Shown: positions 1 to 11,085 of the stretch, piece after piece
Position numbering within the stretch: the first letter of the stretch is position 1
Layout of the letters: every line of letters begins with the position of its first letter
Source: Mantis religiosa
Taxonomy: Eukaryota; Arthropoda; Insecta; Mantodea; Mantidae
Direction of reading: 5' to 3'
Assembly: GCA_030765055.1 (NCBI GenBank)
Contig: JAUKNK010000150.1
Span: 1,223,501 to 1,287,500 of the forward strand
DNA length: 64,000 bases
Program-made: the position numbers and the translations under genes
The notes under the pieces: model-generated
Told to the model about the DNA's origin: nothing
The model's database searches: none
What the model saw: the letters and a program-made list of their open reading frames with translations, nothing else

Positions 1-1180
1 TACCGTGGGAAAAGGTTTTATTGCAATTTTGCACTCTGCCCAGTTATTATTAGTATTGTATACTTTAAAGTAGTTACATTTCACTCTCATTTTATGCAAT
101 ATCATTGTTCTACATTGGTAAAACAAAATATTTATGGAAATTAGATTGTAAGCAACACCTGTAAGGTACGATCGCAACTCACATTTGACTAGAATAATTT
201 TATGCTTTGTATTATATCACGTTTTAAATTTTGAGTTGCTTCTTGCTGAATTCGAGATTTGGGTTACCATGCATAGGTAAATGTAACGATAAGGAGTTCG
301 TTACTAAGCCAGGCTACTGCAGAAACGTGATTTATAGTGCCAGCTAATTGACCCTCATTCTCAACTCAGTTAACGCTGCATGATACAGAAGCATCTACAC
401 TCCTTGTGGTGCATTGGGTGTTTCCGTGTAGGCCTACCTACATCTACAAGACCTATAGTCTAACAACAATTTGGGGACCGGTGCGAGACAACTGAAGTCT
501 CGATTGCTTTCATTGGTTATTCAACATAACATTAAACGCAACATCTTCAATAATGCAAAACGTAATAACTTGAGGATATCGAAGATTCATTTCAATGTTT
601 TAGACTGGGACAGTTAATCTAAATTAACCGTAAAAATTGTTCATTAATGTTTGTAACGAATTTTATATTGATAATATTAATTTGTTAGAACTGCGGGTGT
701 TTTATGTTATCTGTAAAATTATAAGAAAACAAAAGTGAAAGAGTTAATAAGTATATTAACATAATAGGACGTCTCTATGGTGATGAAAAGTGATTTCCGA
801 AACAAGCCGAAAAAGTGAATGGATAGATTGTATCAGGACAGTGAGCCTAATGTACATACAATGTTGTTACAAATGTTATAGTTGAATGGGAATTGTTTTT
901 AATATGAGGTATTAAAAACCTTTAAGCTAATGTTATTTTAATTAACCATAGCGATAGCCATCGATCCCAGACCACAGCTTGGGAACAAACAAACTCAACT
1001 ACTCAGCGACTATAGCTAGGACGAGAAAATAACTAACATCTCACACACCATCATTCCAACTGGCACAAGTAAAAGCTGTAAACACAAATAAACGCCATTA
1101 AGGCATACTTCAATAACCCAGTAAATTGTTAGCACGTATACAACAGTAATAATTTGAACAGAGTGAGAGACCCAGTTATT
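1..1180. other. AT-rich non-coding sequence
   Basis: I see no ORF, RNA gene or repeat here. It is probably intronic or 5' to the transporter exons, whose first exon is missing from the window. Confidence 0.5.
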
Positions 1181-1468
1181 TTAGTTAATTGATGGAAATT
1201 AATCATTTCTTCACGCTAGTCGTATATAGGCTAAGGTTTTTAATATATAGAGTCAATGTGAAAAATTCAATGCCACGGCCGGGATTTGAACCACGGATCT
1301 CCTGGTTTCCGTCTTGTCGCTCTAACCCATTGAGCTACCATGTCATGACGGCAAGTTGGCAATGGTAACTCAATGGGTTAGAGCGACTGGATGGAAACCA
1401 GGAAATCCGTGGTTCAAATCCCGGCCGTGAAATTGAATTTTCCATGTTGACTCTATCTATCAAAAAGC
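1181..1468. mobile_element. Two head-to-head copies of SINE family C
   Basis: The left copy is on the - strand (3' tail from 1181, tRNA-like head to about 1342). The right copy is on the + strand (head from 1361, tail cut after CTATCTATCAAAAA). The heads have pol III-like boxes (A box TAACTCAATGGGTTAGAGC, B box GGTTCAAATCC). Arms of about 93-95 bp (about 1248-1342 and 1361-1455) pair at roughly 88% around a spacer of about 18 bp. Other copies in the window define the family, including the tail that reads CTTAGCC-TATA-CGGCTAGTGTGAAGAAA. Confidence 0.8.
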
Positions 1469-1526
1469 CGGTTATGTTTTTTGGGTCTAATTTCTGGAAC
1501 ATGGCAGGCTAACACGGATTCAGACA

Positions 1527-1690
1527 CTCATAGTTGAGATCATTTAGTTAGGACTCTGAACTGTAGTCTGTGGTTCATATCCAGTCAGGGCGATCCTCCT
1601 TTTCTCAGGCTTTAACCAGGTTTTCTCAGTTATTATAACTGGTAAATGTTGGTGGGTATTTCGTACTTAGACCTGCAACATCTTCTTTAT
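1527..1690 (+). mobile_element. Possible tRNA-derived SINE, unnamed family
   Basis: A tRNA-like 3' half (TAGTTAGGACTCTGAACTG followed by the B-box-like GGTTCATATCC) is followed by a non-tRNA body with CCAGGTTTTCTC. There is only one copy in the window, so this is tentative. Confidence 0.3.
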
Positions 1691-1694
1691 GTAT

Positions 1695-2040
1695 TACGAG
1701 GGCAGTTCAATATGTAATGCAACACATTTTTTTCTGAAACAGGGGCTGTTTTATTCAGCATTTAAATACAGTATGTTATTCCCCAATCTTTTAGCTACAC
1801 ATTATTTTTCAACGTAATCTCTATCAATGCTACGGCTTTATGTCACCTTGAAATGAGGGCCTGTATGCCTGCACGGTACCATACTACTGGTCGATGTCGG
1901 AGCCAACGTAGTATTACATCAATAACTTCATCAACCGCGTAGTGCGTCCCACAGATTGCATCCTTCAATGGGTCAAACACATGAAAATCCGACGGTGCTA
2001 GGTCAGGCCTCTAGGAAGGATGCGGAAGTGTCTTCTTTCT
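1695..2040 (-). mobile_element. Mariner-like element fragment (3' end of transposase)
   Basis: The fragment starts with a TIR-like ACGAGGGCAGTTCAATA. On the - strand it encodes the end of a mariner-type transposase: DPLKDAICGTHYA, then VILRWLRH, WYRAGIQALISR and HKAVA. The pattern is that of the insect mariner family ending in WYRxGIxxLxxRW. It is truncated at its right side near 2040, and the reading has stops. Confidence 0.65.
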
Positions 2041-3320
2041 AAGTGACTATGTACCGGGTAGTTCAGAAGTTATTCACAAAATCTTGCCAAATCTTACACA
2101 AATTGTACATATTATTTATCTATGCAAATTATCAAATTTCTTGTGGCGTTAAGTTTGCCAAGTAATATTTATAATCGTTTTCATTTTTAAAATATGTTAT
2201 CATACATTTTTAAATGCTGTCAGTATTTCATTCTTTCTTGCGATAAAATGCAAAGAGCGGAAATTCAGGGCCAGCGCTAAGAGGTACGTTACACCTTTCT
2301 TCTCGTCGCTATCAACGAACATGCAATTTCAAAGCTACCACATAGCGATCCACTTTTAAAACTATCGTTTCATCTATTGTATTCTTATTATACCTACAAC
2401 AAATACAAAATATGCAATTAGACAATCAGCTATTGTATGAATAACTTCCGGAAAAGTGTAAAAAATTACCCGAATGCAACAAATTACATTTTTAAATGCA
2501 CAAAGCGGCTTTTTATATGGACCGGCTCAGATCCTGTTATGTATCCTCCGTCCACTATCTAATACATCGATGATTTCCACTCTAAATTTTTCCAAGTTAC
2601 ATGCACATGAGTAATAAGGATGTGAACTATAATGAATATTAACTTATATGTTATGCTAAAAGTGCTGTCCATCTGCATTAACACATTTCTGGCATTGCCC
2701 ACTCGTCGTTACGAGGTTGGAATTCATGAGAAATAGTCATTATACAAGAGTATTCCAGTTTTAAAAACTTAGCTGTTTTGTGAAAAGACATTTTTAAAGC
2801 ACTTATTTCTGTGCATACTTCCTTAAGCGCTTCTTTGGAAAACGTTCTATGGTGATACATTTCGTCAATTATATCTTTCGTTAGAGCATTTATATTTTGC
2901 TTCTTTCTCATTGGTACGGAATACCAAGTAGTAACGGAAATTGTCCACACCCTTGTCAACATGATTCTGTATCGTACATAAAACTTTTTTGATTAAGCGT
3001 TAGCTTTTTGGTAGGCATTTCAATGGACTAAGCACAACAGAAGGCAGCCATAATAAGAATACCTTAAACTCAGTCACACAAACAGCATAGATATTTGTAC
3101 ATCCATTCAAATTTGAACAGCACAATATTCAAAATTTAATAAGAGATCGTTTACATTTACATCCAATAAAGCATAACCTTAAGAGCAGCACTGAACTTGC
3201 GGAACAGTGCAGTTCAAGCGAACTACACATACATACGATCATGGCTGGGACACAAAACGACCGCTCTGTATATTCTGCATGTTTTGAAGCATAAGGGAGT
3301 TGTTTCGCACCATTTTGCAG
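2041..3320. other. Intronic or upstream sequence with a possible transposase tail
   Basis: This stretch holds no host exon. The - strand frame 2678-2962 (94 codons) followed by CVNADGQHF in a neighbouring frame loosely resembles the C-terminal end of Tc1-type transposases, which finish with '..C....G.HFEH'. A short inverted motif (GAAGTTATTCA near 2065, TGAATAACTTC near 2436) may be a decayed end. The support is weak. Confidence 0.25.
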
Positions 3321-3587
3321 GAAGCATCGCCTACATCTGCCAGCCTCTAGGAAGCCTCGCGTCAGGAGTGCTGGTGGAGTTCCTGGGTAGGAAGCGCTTT
3401 ATGGTACTTCTCAATGTACCCTTCCTCACCGGCTGGGTACTCTTCTGTGTGGCACCATCGTATCCAGTGCTTTTCCTCGCCAACGTCATCATCGGCATCA
3501 CCATTGGACTCACAGAGGCTCCCACCAACACCTATATTGCCGAGATCTGCCAGCCTCATGTACGAGGAATTATGACAGCATCAGCAA
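3321..3587 (+). CDS. Tret1-like MFS sugar transporter, first exon in window (TM2-TM4)
   Basis: This is an internal exon of a facilitative sugar transporter, probably plasma-membrane and trehalose- or hexose-type. The acceptor is ...ccattttgcag|GAAGC and the donor ...GCA A|gtatgt; both phases are 1. It encodes 89 codons. They begin in the loop before TM2 (GSIAYICQPLGS), followed by the loop 2-3 signature FLGRKRF, TM3, TM4 and the TM4-5 motif YIAEICQPHVRG. These match the insect Tret1/SLC2-type pattern 'G..GRR ... P.YIAEI....RG'. The usual 'GR' at the start of TM4 reads LANVIIG here, so the conserved arginine is missing. TM1 and the N-terminus are not in the window; I searched 1-3320 for an upstream exon ending in phase 1 and found none convincing. 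The family call is firm; the substrate is inferred. Confidence 0.9.
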
Positions 3588-5769
3588 GTATGTGTTTATT
3601 ATTATCTAGAGAAAACGAGTGAAGCGGTGGGAATATTAGTACTTTCAAACTGTTATATTGTGTTACGGGGATGGGCGATGGAAGTAAAAGGGAAGGGATA
3701 TATCTATAATATTGAATTGCGCAGGGATGTAACAGCTTACGTGATTTTGTTCTGTAGAAACAAGCGATCTCTTAGTATCCTGTCCTGGTTTTACAGCACA
3801 GGGGACTATGAATCTAAGTAACTACACTGACGCACTTATATGTTACCAAACGTATTAGGAACACTTTCCTATATTGAATGGTTATGAAAATATCCTAACC
3901 TGTTTGGTCTTAACGTACTATAACGATGCACAATAATTGAATGAAAATGTTTTAACCTTAACTAATATGCCACATTTTAAAGTTTTTAAGGGCCCATTGA
4001 AACTCTTCAAGAGGCGCACTGTGTCGCTTTTTTTCCCAGCACTCATTTCCTTGTTTTCCCCATTCGAGGCGCTGTTTACTCGTGGGATTGATTCGGATTC
4101 CCGCCGCTTCTTTCTTTAAACGCTGCGGGTTTTCCGAAAGTCTTCCTAGTAGTACTACTTCGGATCGGGAAGGGAGCTGGTTCTTGGTGTCGACGCGATT
4201 CAGTCAGGGGTAAGTGATCCAAATTTTGGGTTTTTGGTAAAATTTCTTTGTGTTTTGATGATCGCTTTTGCTGAGCTTTGACTCGTTTTAATGGGCTATT
4301 CCCTTCAGTTCCGGTAACAGAAGCTTTATTGTATTTTTGCTTTTATATGATTCTGGGTTTAAAATGAGCTGACTGCTAGCTAGAATGGCTTTCCTACATC
4401 GTTAAATGGGGGACGAAATTTAAAGGTCGACTTATCCTAAAGTCATAATTCAAAGGTTTCGAGATGTTACTCATGTCATTGTTATACTCAATTATTTGCT
4501 CTGGTAAATGCTTACTGTGTAGTTACTGGCTAGCATCACCGTTAATTTAATGCTTTCCGGGACCCATATTACTCTCATACTTTATTATTGTTTATTCAGG
4601 GAAATTCTTTTGTTTTGTGATAAGAGTTATTTATAAAGATTGTGATGCTATTTATTTCCTTGTGCTATTTCAAAGGGAGCACATATTGTGATAATGCATG
4701 TTTTATTTGTTATAATCAAGGATTGTAGTAGTGAATTAAAGCATTTGAATTGTTTATTGGGGCAACAGTGAATCAGTTCTTTGTGTGCTGTGTACCCTAA
4801 CCTAGACCTCTTAGCTTTAGGGTTTGTAGGGCCAAAATTCCTCACTTTAGTTTAGGCTGTTTAGGAAGTGTTTAGGTATGAAGTGCGTGGCCTGGGCCGG
4901 TCGGTGCAGCATTTATAATGGATAAAAATTAGTTATTATACTGTACTAATTATACTAATTATGCGTTTTAATACCCAGTAAGAACCTAATGTTTGACTCA
5001 ATCACATATGGATAGATTCCGCTGGCACTGTGCTATTGTGCAAGAGATACACTCAGTTTACTTTTGCGGCTGGTTAAACTTCTAGAACTGGAGCACAAAC
5101 TTCGGCTCTGTAATTTCGCACCAAAATATGTCGGTGAACATATACATATGTATATTTATAAGTATATTATGCTTTTAACTGCTACCACACCAGCAGTAAC
5201 ACAATCAGTAAAGGGATACGCACCGGATTAAAGTACATCATTACTCATTTGGATAGAAGCGAGAAGTCGGTAAAATTCCGTCACCCTCTATAGTCATGGC
5301 AATACCAAAGAAGGCACTGATACTAAAGATTTTGGATTGTTAAAGGGCAAAAGATTACAAAAGATTAACAACTGGGTGGGTGATGAAAATTAGGGAAGTT
5401 TGGGGTGCGGTACTGCAGATTGCAACCATTATCCGTAGAAGGGAATGTTGGTAGGCTATTAAGAACTATAATCAGAAAAATTAGTTGCCGAAATACAGGG
5501 TCCAGCTTGAGTATGTCGCAATTAGTCGAATAATGTACCAGTTCTTTAGTTCACATTGTGAGTTGCTTCGATTGTCACGTAGGTGTCACTTCTTCCTTTA
5601 TGAAACAACGGACTGATAGTTCGAATGCATATAGTTCGGTGTTAAATACCTATGCATTGTAATCAATTAGGTGTTGTGGGTCTGTCTGGATAGAAATGGC
5701 GGCTTCTTTAAGTGCGACGATTATTCTGTTGATGAGTTCAAGCTCTCCATGAGAGTTATCTAACTAACG
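3588..5769 (+). other. Transporter intron, left part
   Basis: This intron segment has no recognisable gene. It contains a CpG-richer patch ending in a donor-like CAGGG|GTAAGT at 4209, reported as a finding. The rest is AT-rich unique-looking sequence. Confidence 0.5.
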
Positions 5770-6385
5770 CGCCGAGCGGGATAGCTCAGGCTATTTCGTC
5801 TGTGGCCCGCATTCGGGAGGCCCGGGTTCGAATCCCTTGGCCGATCTTCCTGAATCATGGGGTTTTTCCGAAGAATTTTCCCGGGTCACTAGGTGAATAC
5901 TGGGTAGGTTAATTACATCCACCGAATTTCCTGTACCTCCATTTCATCTGTTAGTCATCTCCATTATCATTTCACATCATCTCTAATCTGTTAGTCTCTT
6001 TCAGGGTAGAAGTGTCAGTGGGTGTATCGACGGTGCATGGCGGGATGATATGATCTTAGGTAAACTACTTCCTCCTCCGGTATGTCGGTTGATGGTCCCC
6101 GTGCCTCTGTTGGGACTATTTCGGGACCGCCAGCCAGTGACTTTTGGAGCTCGGTTGCTGGGCTTGTTGCTGTCCCGCAGTTGGGGAGCGTGTCCGTTGT
6201 CCTGGCCTGTCGGGGGAAGTCTCTAAGTAAAGTTTAGGGTGCCTGTACTTTGCGGTGCCGTGGCCCTCTGTCTCCTCTCACCTCATCCGTACTCCCGGGG
6301 GTGGCCCACTTGGGGCATAGACACAATGGGACCAGCATGGTAGCTATGTACCGAATCTCCTCCGTAGTGAAATCCTAATCCTATT
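5770..6385 (+). mobile_element. SINE family B, near full length
   Basis: The tRNA-like head has A box ATAGCTCAGGC and B box GGGTTCGAATCCC. A long body of about 540 bp follows (TCCATTTCATC, TTTCAGGGTAGAAG, CTTCCTCCTCCGG, GGGACCGCC, CTCCGTAGTGAAATCCTAATCC). The flanks TAACTAACG (5761-5769) and TAATTAACG (6386-6394) are a likely target-site duplication with one mismatch. Copies at 7977 and 21593 share the order of blocks. Confidence 0.82.
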
Positions 6386-6680
6386 TAATTAACGTGCTGT
6401 AGCTGATGATGGAGGTTTATGAGGCTCGGTCTTGACGATTGGTCGGCGTGTTTTTTTACATCTTTGAGCTTATGTCTGGTCTTCTGTGGATTTACTTGAC
6501 CTTTGAGCTGGCGCTCGGCTCCATTATCAGTTCATCAGGTCATACCATAGCAGTCGGGAGTTATCCAGAGCAAAAATATCTCGGGGTAACTCGGCGTTAC
6601 TTTGTGCACTTAACGCAACAATGTCGACATAGTGAAATGCTGGAACATTGGTTACTAACAGATACATTTAAGCCAAACAG

Positions 6681-6916
6681 CCGGCCTCTGTAGAATAGAT
6701 GGTAGCGTGTTGCCTCACGTTGGAGGTGTCCCTAGTTCGAATCTCGGTCAGAGTTACCATCTGGATAAGGTTTCCCCCTGGGTTTCCCCTTATCCTCAAA
6801 AACGAATGTCGGCTAACTCTAAGCTATATGGACTCTGGACTCACTTGATCATCATTTCACCCATTTCATTCATCGTCCGGTATCACTTAATGTTAAAGGA
6901 ATTAAATTAAAAAATG
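6681..6916 (+). mobile_element. SINE family A
   Basis: The copy has the tRNA-like head CCGGCCTCTGTAGAATAGAT...GTTCGAATCTCGGTCAG. The family body follows (GATAAGGTTT..CCC, CCTTATCCT, ACGAATGTCGG, TCATTTCACCCATTTCATTC, CGTCCGGTAT) and then an A-rich tail. The flanks TAAGCCAAA (6669-6677) and TAAGCCAGA (6917-6925) are a probable target-site duplication. Confidence 0.85.
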
Positions 6917-6925
6917 TAAGCCAGA

Positions 6926-7589
6926 GGAGACGTTATCCTCGACATTAGCGGGAAATAGCAATCCAGTGGGATGGATGCTCGCAATCCATAAACTTCAGCT
7001 GCTAATATAGGCCTATAATCAAAAGGTAGCGGGCGCGTTATTCCACGAATTATTCCCCTGGTGGGCGTTGAGTATGATGTAAGCATAGCTTCACAGAATT
7101 GTTAATTCTAATATGGCCTAAGTATATATCCTGCCTCCCGGGCGCTGGTTCCGCATTTTCCACTGCTTGAGCTTCTATCGATTATCAAGTCGCAAGCTTT
7201 TGTCCCGCAGGGAGCGATATACCTTGTTTGGTTCTACAGTAATTTGCGATCTATTTCTAAATTCACTCAGCGGTCTCTCGAAGCGATCGCAGGTTCTCAA
7301 TGAAAAGTATGAGACATATTGCCCATTAACATTCGGCAAACGCACAAAGCAAGAGTGAAAGCGAAAATGAAAAAAGAAAAAAAAAAGTTATTTCTGTTAA
7401 GGAGTCCACTCACGTTACTCAGGATGTCACCCATCGTCTAGTTGCCTGTCGCTGCTTTAAGATGCAATAGATTGAAATTAGTTAGAAAATTTGTATTATA
7501 CATTTAAACATAATTAAAGGCTGAATTTGTATTTCAATCAGCTATTTTACTTATATTTGTGTATAAGCCAACAAAATATTTATTTTTAG
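6926..7589 (+). other. Transporter intron, right part
   Basis: I see nothing coding before the acceptor at 7588-7589. A purine run (7361-7387) is the only compositional feature. Confidence 0.5.
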
Positions 7590-7708
7590 GTATCTTCTAC
7601 GGCTTTGGGTGGTTTGTGGAATATCTATTAGGGATGAATTATGAATGGCGAGTAGCAGCAGGTATAAGTGCTGCCATTCCAGTCTTCACAGCCTTGTGTA
7701 TTAGTCTT
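7590..7708 (+). CDS. Tret1-like transporter exon (TM5-TM6)
   Basis: This exon follows a 4.0-kb intron. The acceptor is tatttttag|GT and the donor CTT|gtaagt. It enters in phase 1, completing a serine codon split with the previous exon, and leaves in phase 0. It encodes about 39 residues forming TM5 (IFYGFGWFVEYLLG) and TM6 (AAGISAAIPVFTALCISL), with the short connecting loop MNYEWR. That loop resembles the 'WR..a' turn found at this point in sugar transporters. The next exon begins with VPESP, as expected directly after TM6. Confidence 0.88.
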
Positions 7709-7976
7709 GTAAGTTTGTTCTTGTTGTTTAGGCAACAGAAACAATGTACTTTATTTAACGTCATTTGATAGACCTTTAGTTTGGTAGATGCTTATAAGCT
7801 CATTCCACAAAGGTAATACAATTCAAAAGATGAAATATTGCTTATTTTTGCATTATGCATACCTTTAATGAACAAATACATAGCCTAAAATGGGATTACC
7901 ATATGAAAACAATTAAAATCACGATAGCCTTCTTGATGTTGCTATTGGACAACAATGGAACGAATAATGTAGTTTG

Positions 7977-8618
7977 TAACCGAGGGAAATGACACAGGTG
8001 GTTTCGTCTGTGTCCCACATTCCGAAGGACCGGGATGGATTCCCGTGGCGGATAACCTGACCCATGGCTTTTCTCGGGAATTTTCTCAGGTCACTAGGCA
8101 AATGCTGCGTATTTTAACTAGATCCCTGCAGTTCACCTCCAGTATCATTTCATATCATCTCTCATCTCATGGTGTCTTCCAGGGTAGAAGTGTCGGGAGC
8201 CTCAGTGGTGCACAGCGGAATTATATTCTCTGAGTAAACACTTTTTCCCTCGGTGGGATGGGCTCCAGTCTCCGAGCAGGCCTAGTGGGCCAATTCAGGT
8301 ACGCGGCTGGCAGGATGCCAGTTGTGCAAGCCCGCTTGGAGTCTTCCCTGCTCTGGGGAGGCGGCCTCCGTTATCCGAACCCACCTAGTGATTGTTTCAA
8401 GTTCACGGTAGTTGTGATGAAAATTGTCCTAAACGTTCCGTTGGGCAGTTTCTATCTATCAAATTGTAGGGACCCCACCCTCTGTACTGTAGTGACTTCT
8501 TAGAGTCGGTCACATTCGGTCTCATCTCACCTCATCTTTCCTCTCTCCCGGGGGTGCCGGGTACAAAAGACCAGTCTGGTTGAGGTACTGAATCCCCTCC
8601 AAACAATCCAATCCAATG
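7977..8618 (+). mobile_element. SINE family B, diverged copy
   Basis: It has the same block order as the copy at 5770: a GTTTCGTCTGTG..CCACATTC head, GGGATGGATTCCCGTGGCGG, the TTCTCGGGAATTTTCTCAGGTCAC segment, TTCCAGGGTAGAAGTGTC, then TCTCCCGGGGGTGCCG and a TGAATCCCCTCC end with CCAATCC repeats. The A box is decayed. Confidence 0.75.
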
Positions 8619-8815
8619 CAGTATAAATATAAATAAGGGATTTAATTATGCTATTAATTAGCACATTTTTCTCAACACTGGTATATACTAGAAAGGTTAT
8701 ATTTTTTGAAATGAGTGCAAAATTATACCTCGTCTGTATAATTAGTAACATCGTTTTAATCGATAATACACTCACCAGAAGAGGAGAAAATGTGCTCCCA
8801 ATTTTGGCTTCTAGG

Positions 8816-9059
8816 CCAAAATTACTAAAAGAAAACTCTCAGCCGTTTTGAAATCTGAAAATCTCTCTGTGGAGTTGTATGACTGAAAAAGCGACAAAGA
8901 CTTTGCAATTTCTTACATAAGGATTTATCCTTCCTGCCCAAAATTACTAAAAGAAAACTCTCAGCTGTTTTGAAATCTGAAAATCTCTCTGTGGAGTTGT
9001 ATGACTGTAAAAGCGACAAAGACTTTGCAATTTCTTACATAAGGATTTATCCTTCCTGC
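8816..9059. repeat. Tandem duplication, 2 x 122 bp
   Basis: Units 8816-8937 and 8938-9059 differ at two positions that I can see (AGCCG/AGCTG and GACTGAA/GACTGTA). Each contains CTCTCTGTGGAGTTGTATGA and ends ATTTATCCTTCCTGCC. Its near identity points to a recent local duplication in the intron. Confidence 0.9.
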
Positions 9060-9823
9060 CCCTTATCCTTCCACCAACATATTTATAAGAGTATGCTGAG
9101 TGGTCAAATAAAAATACCCTTAAACTACTGCTGTAATACAAACATAAATTCAATAAGCTTCTTTATGTTTCCCGATTGAGGTATCTCGGCGAAAATCGTT
9201 CATTTAAACGTTTAAAACTTGTAAAGAAACCTCTAAACATCTTTTCATATCTTCTTCGAATAAAGGCAATATCTTTTACTACTTGATATAATTTCTGTAT
9301 GCAGTAAATAACAAATTGATAAGTTTAGTATAGTGTTTCCTAGGTTATCCAAAGTTTGCAATGAGCTATAAAATCGGGCTTATCTATTTACAGAATTCTG
9401 ATGCAACAATTCCAATTTCTTATTTAAAGACTGTGGTGGAATGAATTCCTTAAATATTTTGTCCCTCCACAATGAAGGTCACCGTCTACAAAGTCATACT
9501 ATGAAAGAAATGTACAGTCACAGATAATTATCTGTATTATAACATTATAATGATTATAGTTAAGTCACTACTGCTCTTTAAGCGAGGTATGAACATTGAT
9601 TTAAACAGTTTTACGTGTAACAGAATAATAATTTTGCTACTAGACTTAGGTTTCGAAACCTTATTTACCGGTTGAAAGGTTTTGTAATGGTAATTCCTAT
9701 TTATAGTATCTTTATGTACTTCAAGTTGTTCTATTTGTTACTCCAAAATAATATGTATAATATCTTTTCTAAAATGTACAACAATCTGAGATTCTGAGTT
9801 ATCATGGCTGCCATGTTGGTCAG
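9060..9823 (+). other. Transporter intron sequence
   Basis: This stretch is AT-rich with no repeat or gene that I recognise, up to the acceptor at 9822-9823. Confidence 0.5.
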
Positions 9824-10041
9824 GTGCCAGAGTCACCGATATGGCTGATCTCCCGAGGGAGGACGAAGGACGCTGAGAATACTTTATGCTGGGCACGTGG
9901 CTGGGTGAAACCAGAAGCTGTTGCTCACGAACTGGAGGAGCTTATGCGTTACTATGAGGCCACCAAAATTAACTATCTCAGAGAACCTCTAAGATCCAGC
10001 ATTGCCTGCAAACGCACCACTCCACAACTATCTTCTTACAG
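9824..10041 (+). CDS. Tret1-like transporter exon (PESPxWL motif, start of large cytoplasmic loop)
   Basis: The acceptor is gttggtcag|GTG and the donor ACAG|gtaaca. It enters in phase 0 and leaves in phase 2. The first residues, VPESPIWLISRGR, are the sugar-transporter motif that follows TM6 (PESP.WL...GR) and marks the start of the cytoplasmic loop between TM6 and TM7. The next stretch, TKDAENTLCWARGWV, fits the 'A...L.WLRG' helix typical of Tret1 proteins. The exon is 72 codons long and ends in a Ser/Thr-rich segment (RTTPQLSSY). GTG at 9824 is an internal valine codon, not a start. Confidence 0.92.
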
Positions 10042-10567
10042 GTAACACTTACATTTGTAAGCTAGAGAAGAAATTCTCTTTATGGAGTTCAAATAATCAT
10101 AATAAATATTTTTGTTTAACGTGAAGTACTTGGTAATTTGGAAAATTCACATTCATAGTGGCTTGCTCACAAGCTTTTGCTTTTTAAAGTGAAAGTTTTA
10201 CGTGCAAAATAATAAGTTTTGGTAATGTTATTCGATACAGAATGACTGCTCTACGAATATAATATTTATAATTGCATGCTTATATACGGTTTGCTCTTTG
10301 CATGCCAGCAAAATAGAGTGCCAGGTTCACATTAAAGAACATGTTGGACATCTAAGTTTTGCGTTAAAGTTAGGTGCCGAAGGCACAGAAACTACTCCAG
10401 CAGAAGGTGTCAAATATGTTCTTTATAGTGGACTTGACTCTCCATTTTACTCACGCAAGCTAAAACGTGGATCACAATTACGTGTTTAAACATAGCCCTA
10501 TAACATTTTACATTTTCCATTTCTTGAACTTCATTGTTTTACTATAATTTTAATTTATTATGTGTAG
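10042..10567 (+). other. Short transporter intron
   Basis: This is a 526-bp intron between GTAACA and the tandem acceptor tgtgtagcag. The ORF inside it (10298-10489) has no recognisable product. Confidence 0.6.
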
Positions 10568-10812
10568 CAGCGACAAGAAACCCAGCATCGTGCTGACGTC
10601 AGATACCAAACCTAGAAGATTAAGGGCACTTAGCGAGTCTGTTGTAACATGCAGTCATCAAGAGAAACATCGAGCAAAGAGAAACAGTTATAGTGGTCAC
10701 TATGACACCAATATCTTGACTGCTTTCAACAACCAGGGCTACCAACACGATAAAGAAGAGGACATAGAGCGCGTGGCTTCGGATAACGACACCCAACCGC
10801 CTGGTATTATAG
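10568..10812 (+). CDS. Tret1-like transporter exon, hydrophilic loop insert
   Basis: This exon lies 526 bp after the previous one. The donor at its end is AG|gtgagt. Two in-frame acceptors are possible, tgtgtag|cag|C, at 10567 and 10570; either keeps the frame and changes the protein by one serine. It enters in phase 2 and leaves in phase 1. It encodes about 82 hydrophilic residues rich in S, K, R, D and E (for example SDTKPRRLRALSES and DKEEDIERVASDND) with no membrane segment and no motif I recognise. It lengthens the TM6-TM7 loop to about 160-170 residues, against roughly 60-70 in typical Tret1 proteins as I recall. The exon call rests on splice sites and phase agreement with both neighbours. 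Confidence 0.75.
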
Positions 10813-11085
10813 GTGAGTTAGTCACAGTAAATATGGGATGTTAAACAAAGACGATCAATGTCAAGCGGATGGTAGTGGGCTTTACTGTTTAGCGTTCGTT
10901 TCATATATTGTGATGGCAAATGTGGTGTGTATGTATGTCTGTATGTGTTTGTGTGTATGAATCTCGTATGTTCCAATGACGTTAAGTGCCACCTCTTGAA
11001 AACCAAAACATAATATACAAATGTCATCATGCTGGTGCAAATTAAAAGTATTTCTAACATTTTTAATTCGTATTTTCTATTTCAA

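Noticed and set aside
1262..1440. True tRNA genes at the GGTTCAAATCCC and GGTTCGAATC motifs here and elsewhere
   Set aside because: They do not form full cloverleaves with an acceptor stem and are followed by repeated SINE bodies; they are tRNA-derived repeats.
3197..3320. ATG-started extension of the first transporter exon
   Set aside because: A good acceptor at 3319-3320 and loss of family similarity upstream show that the exon starts at 3321.
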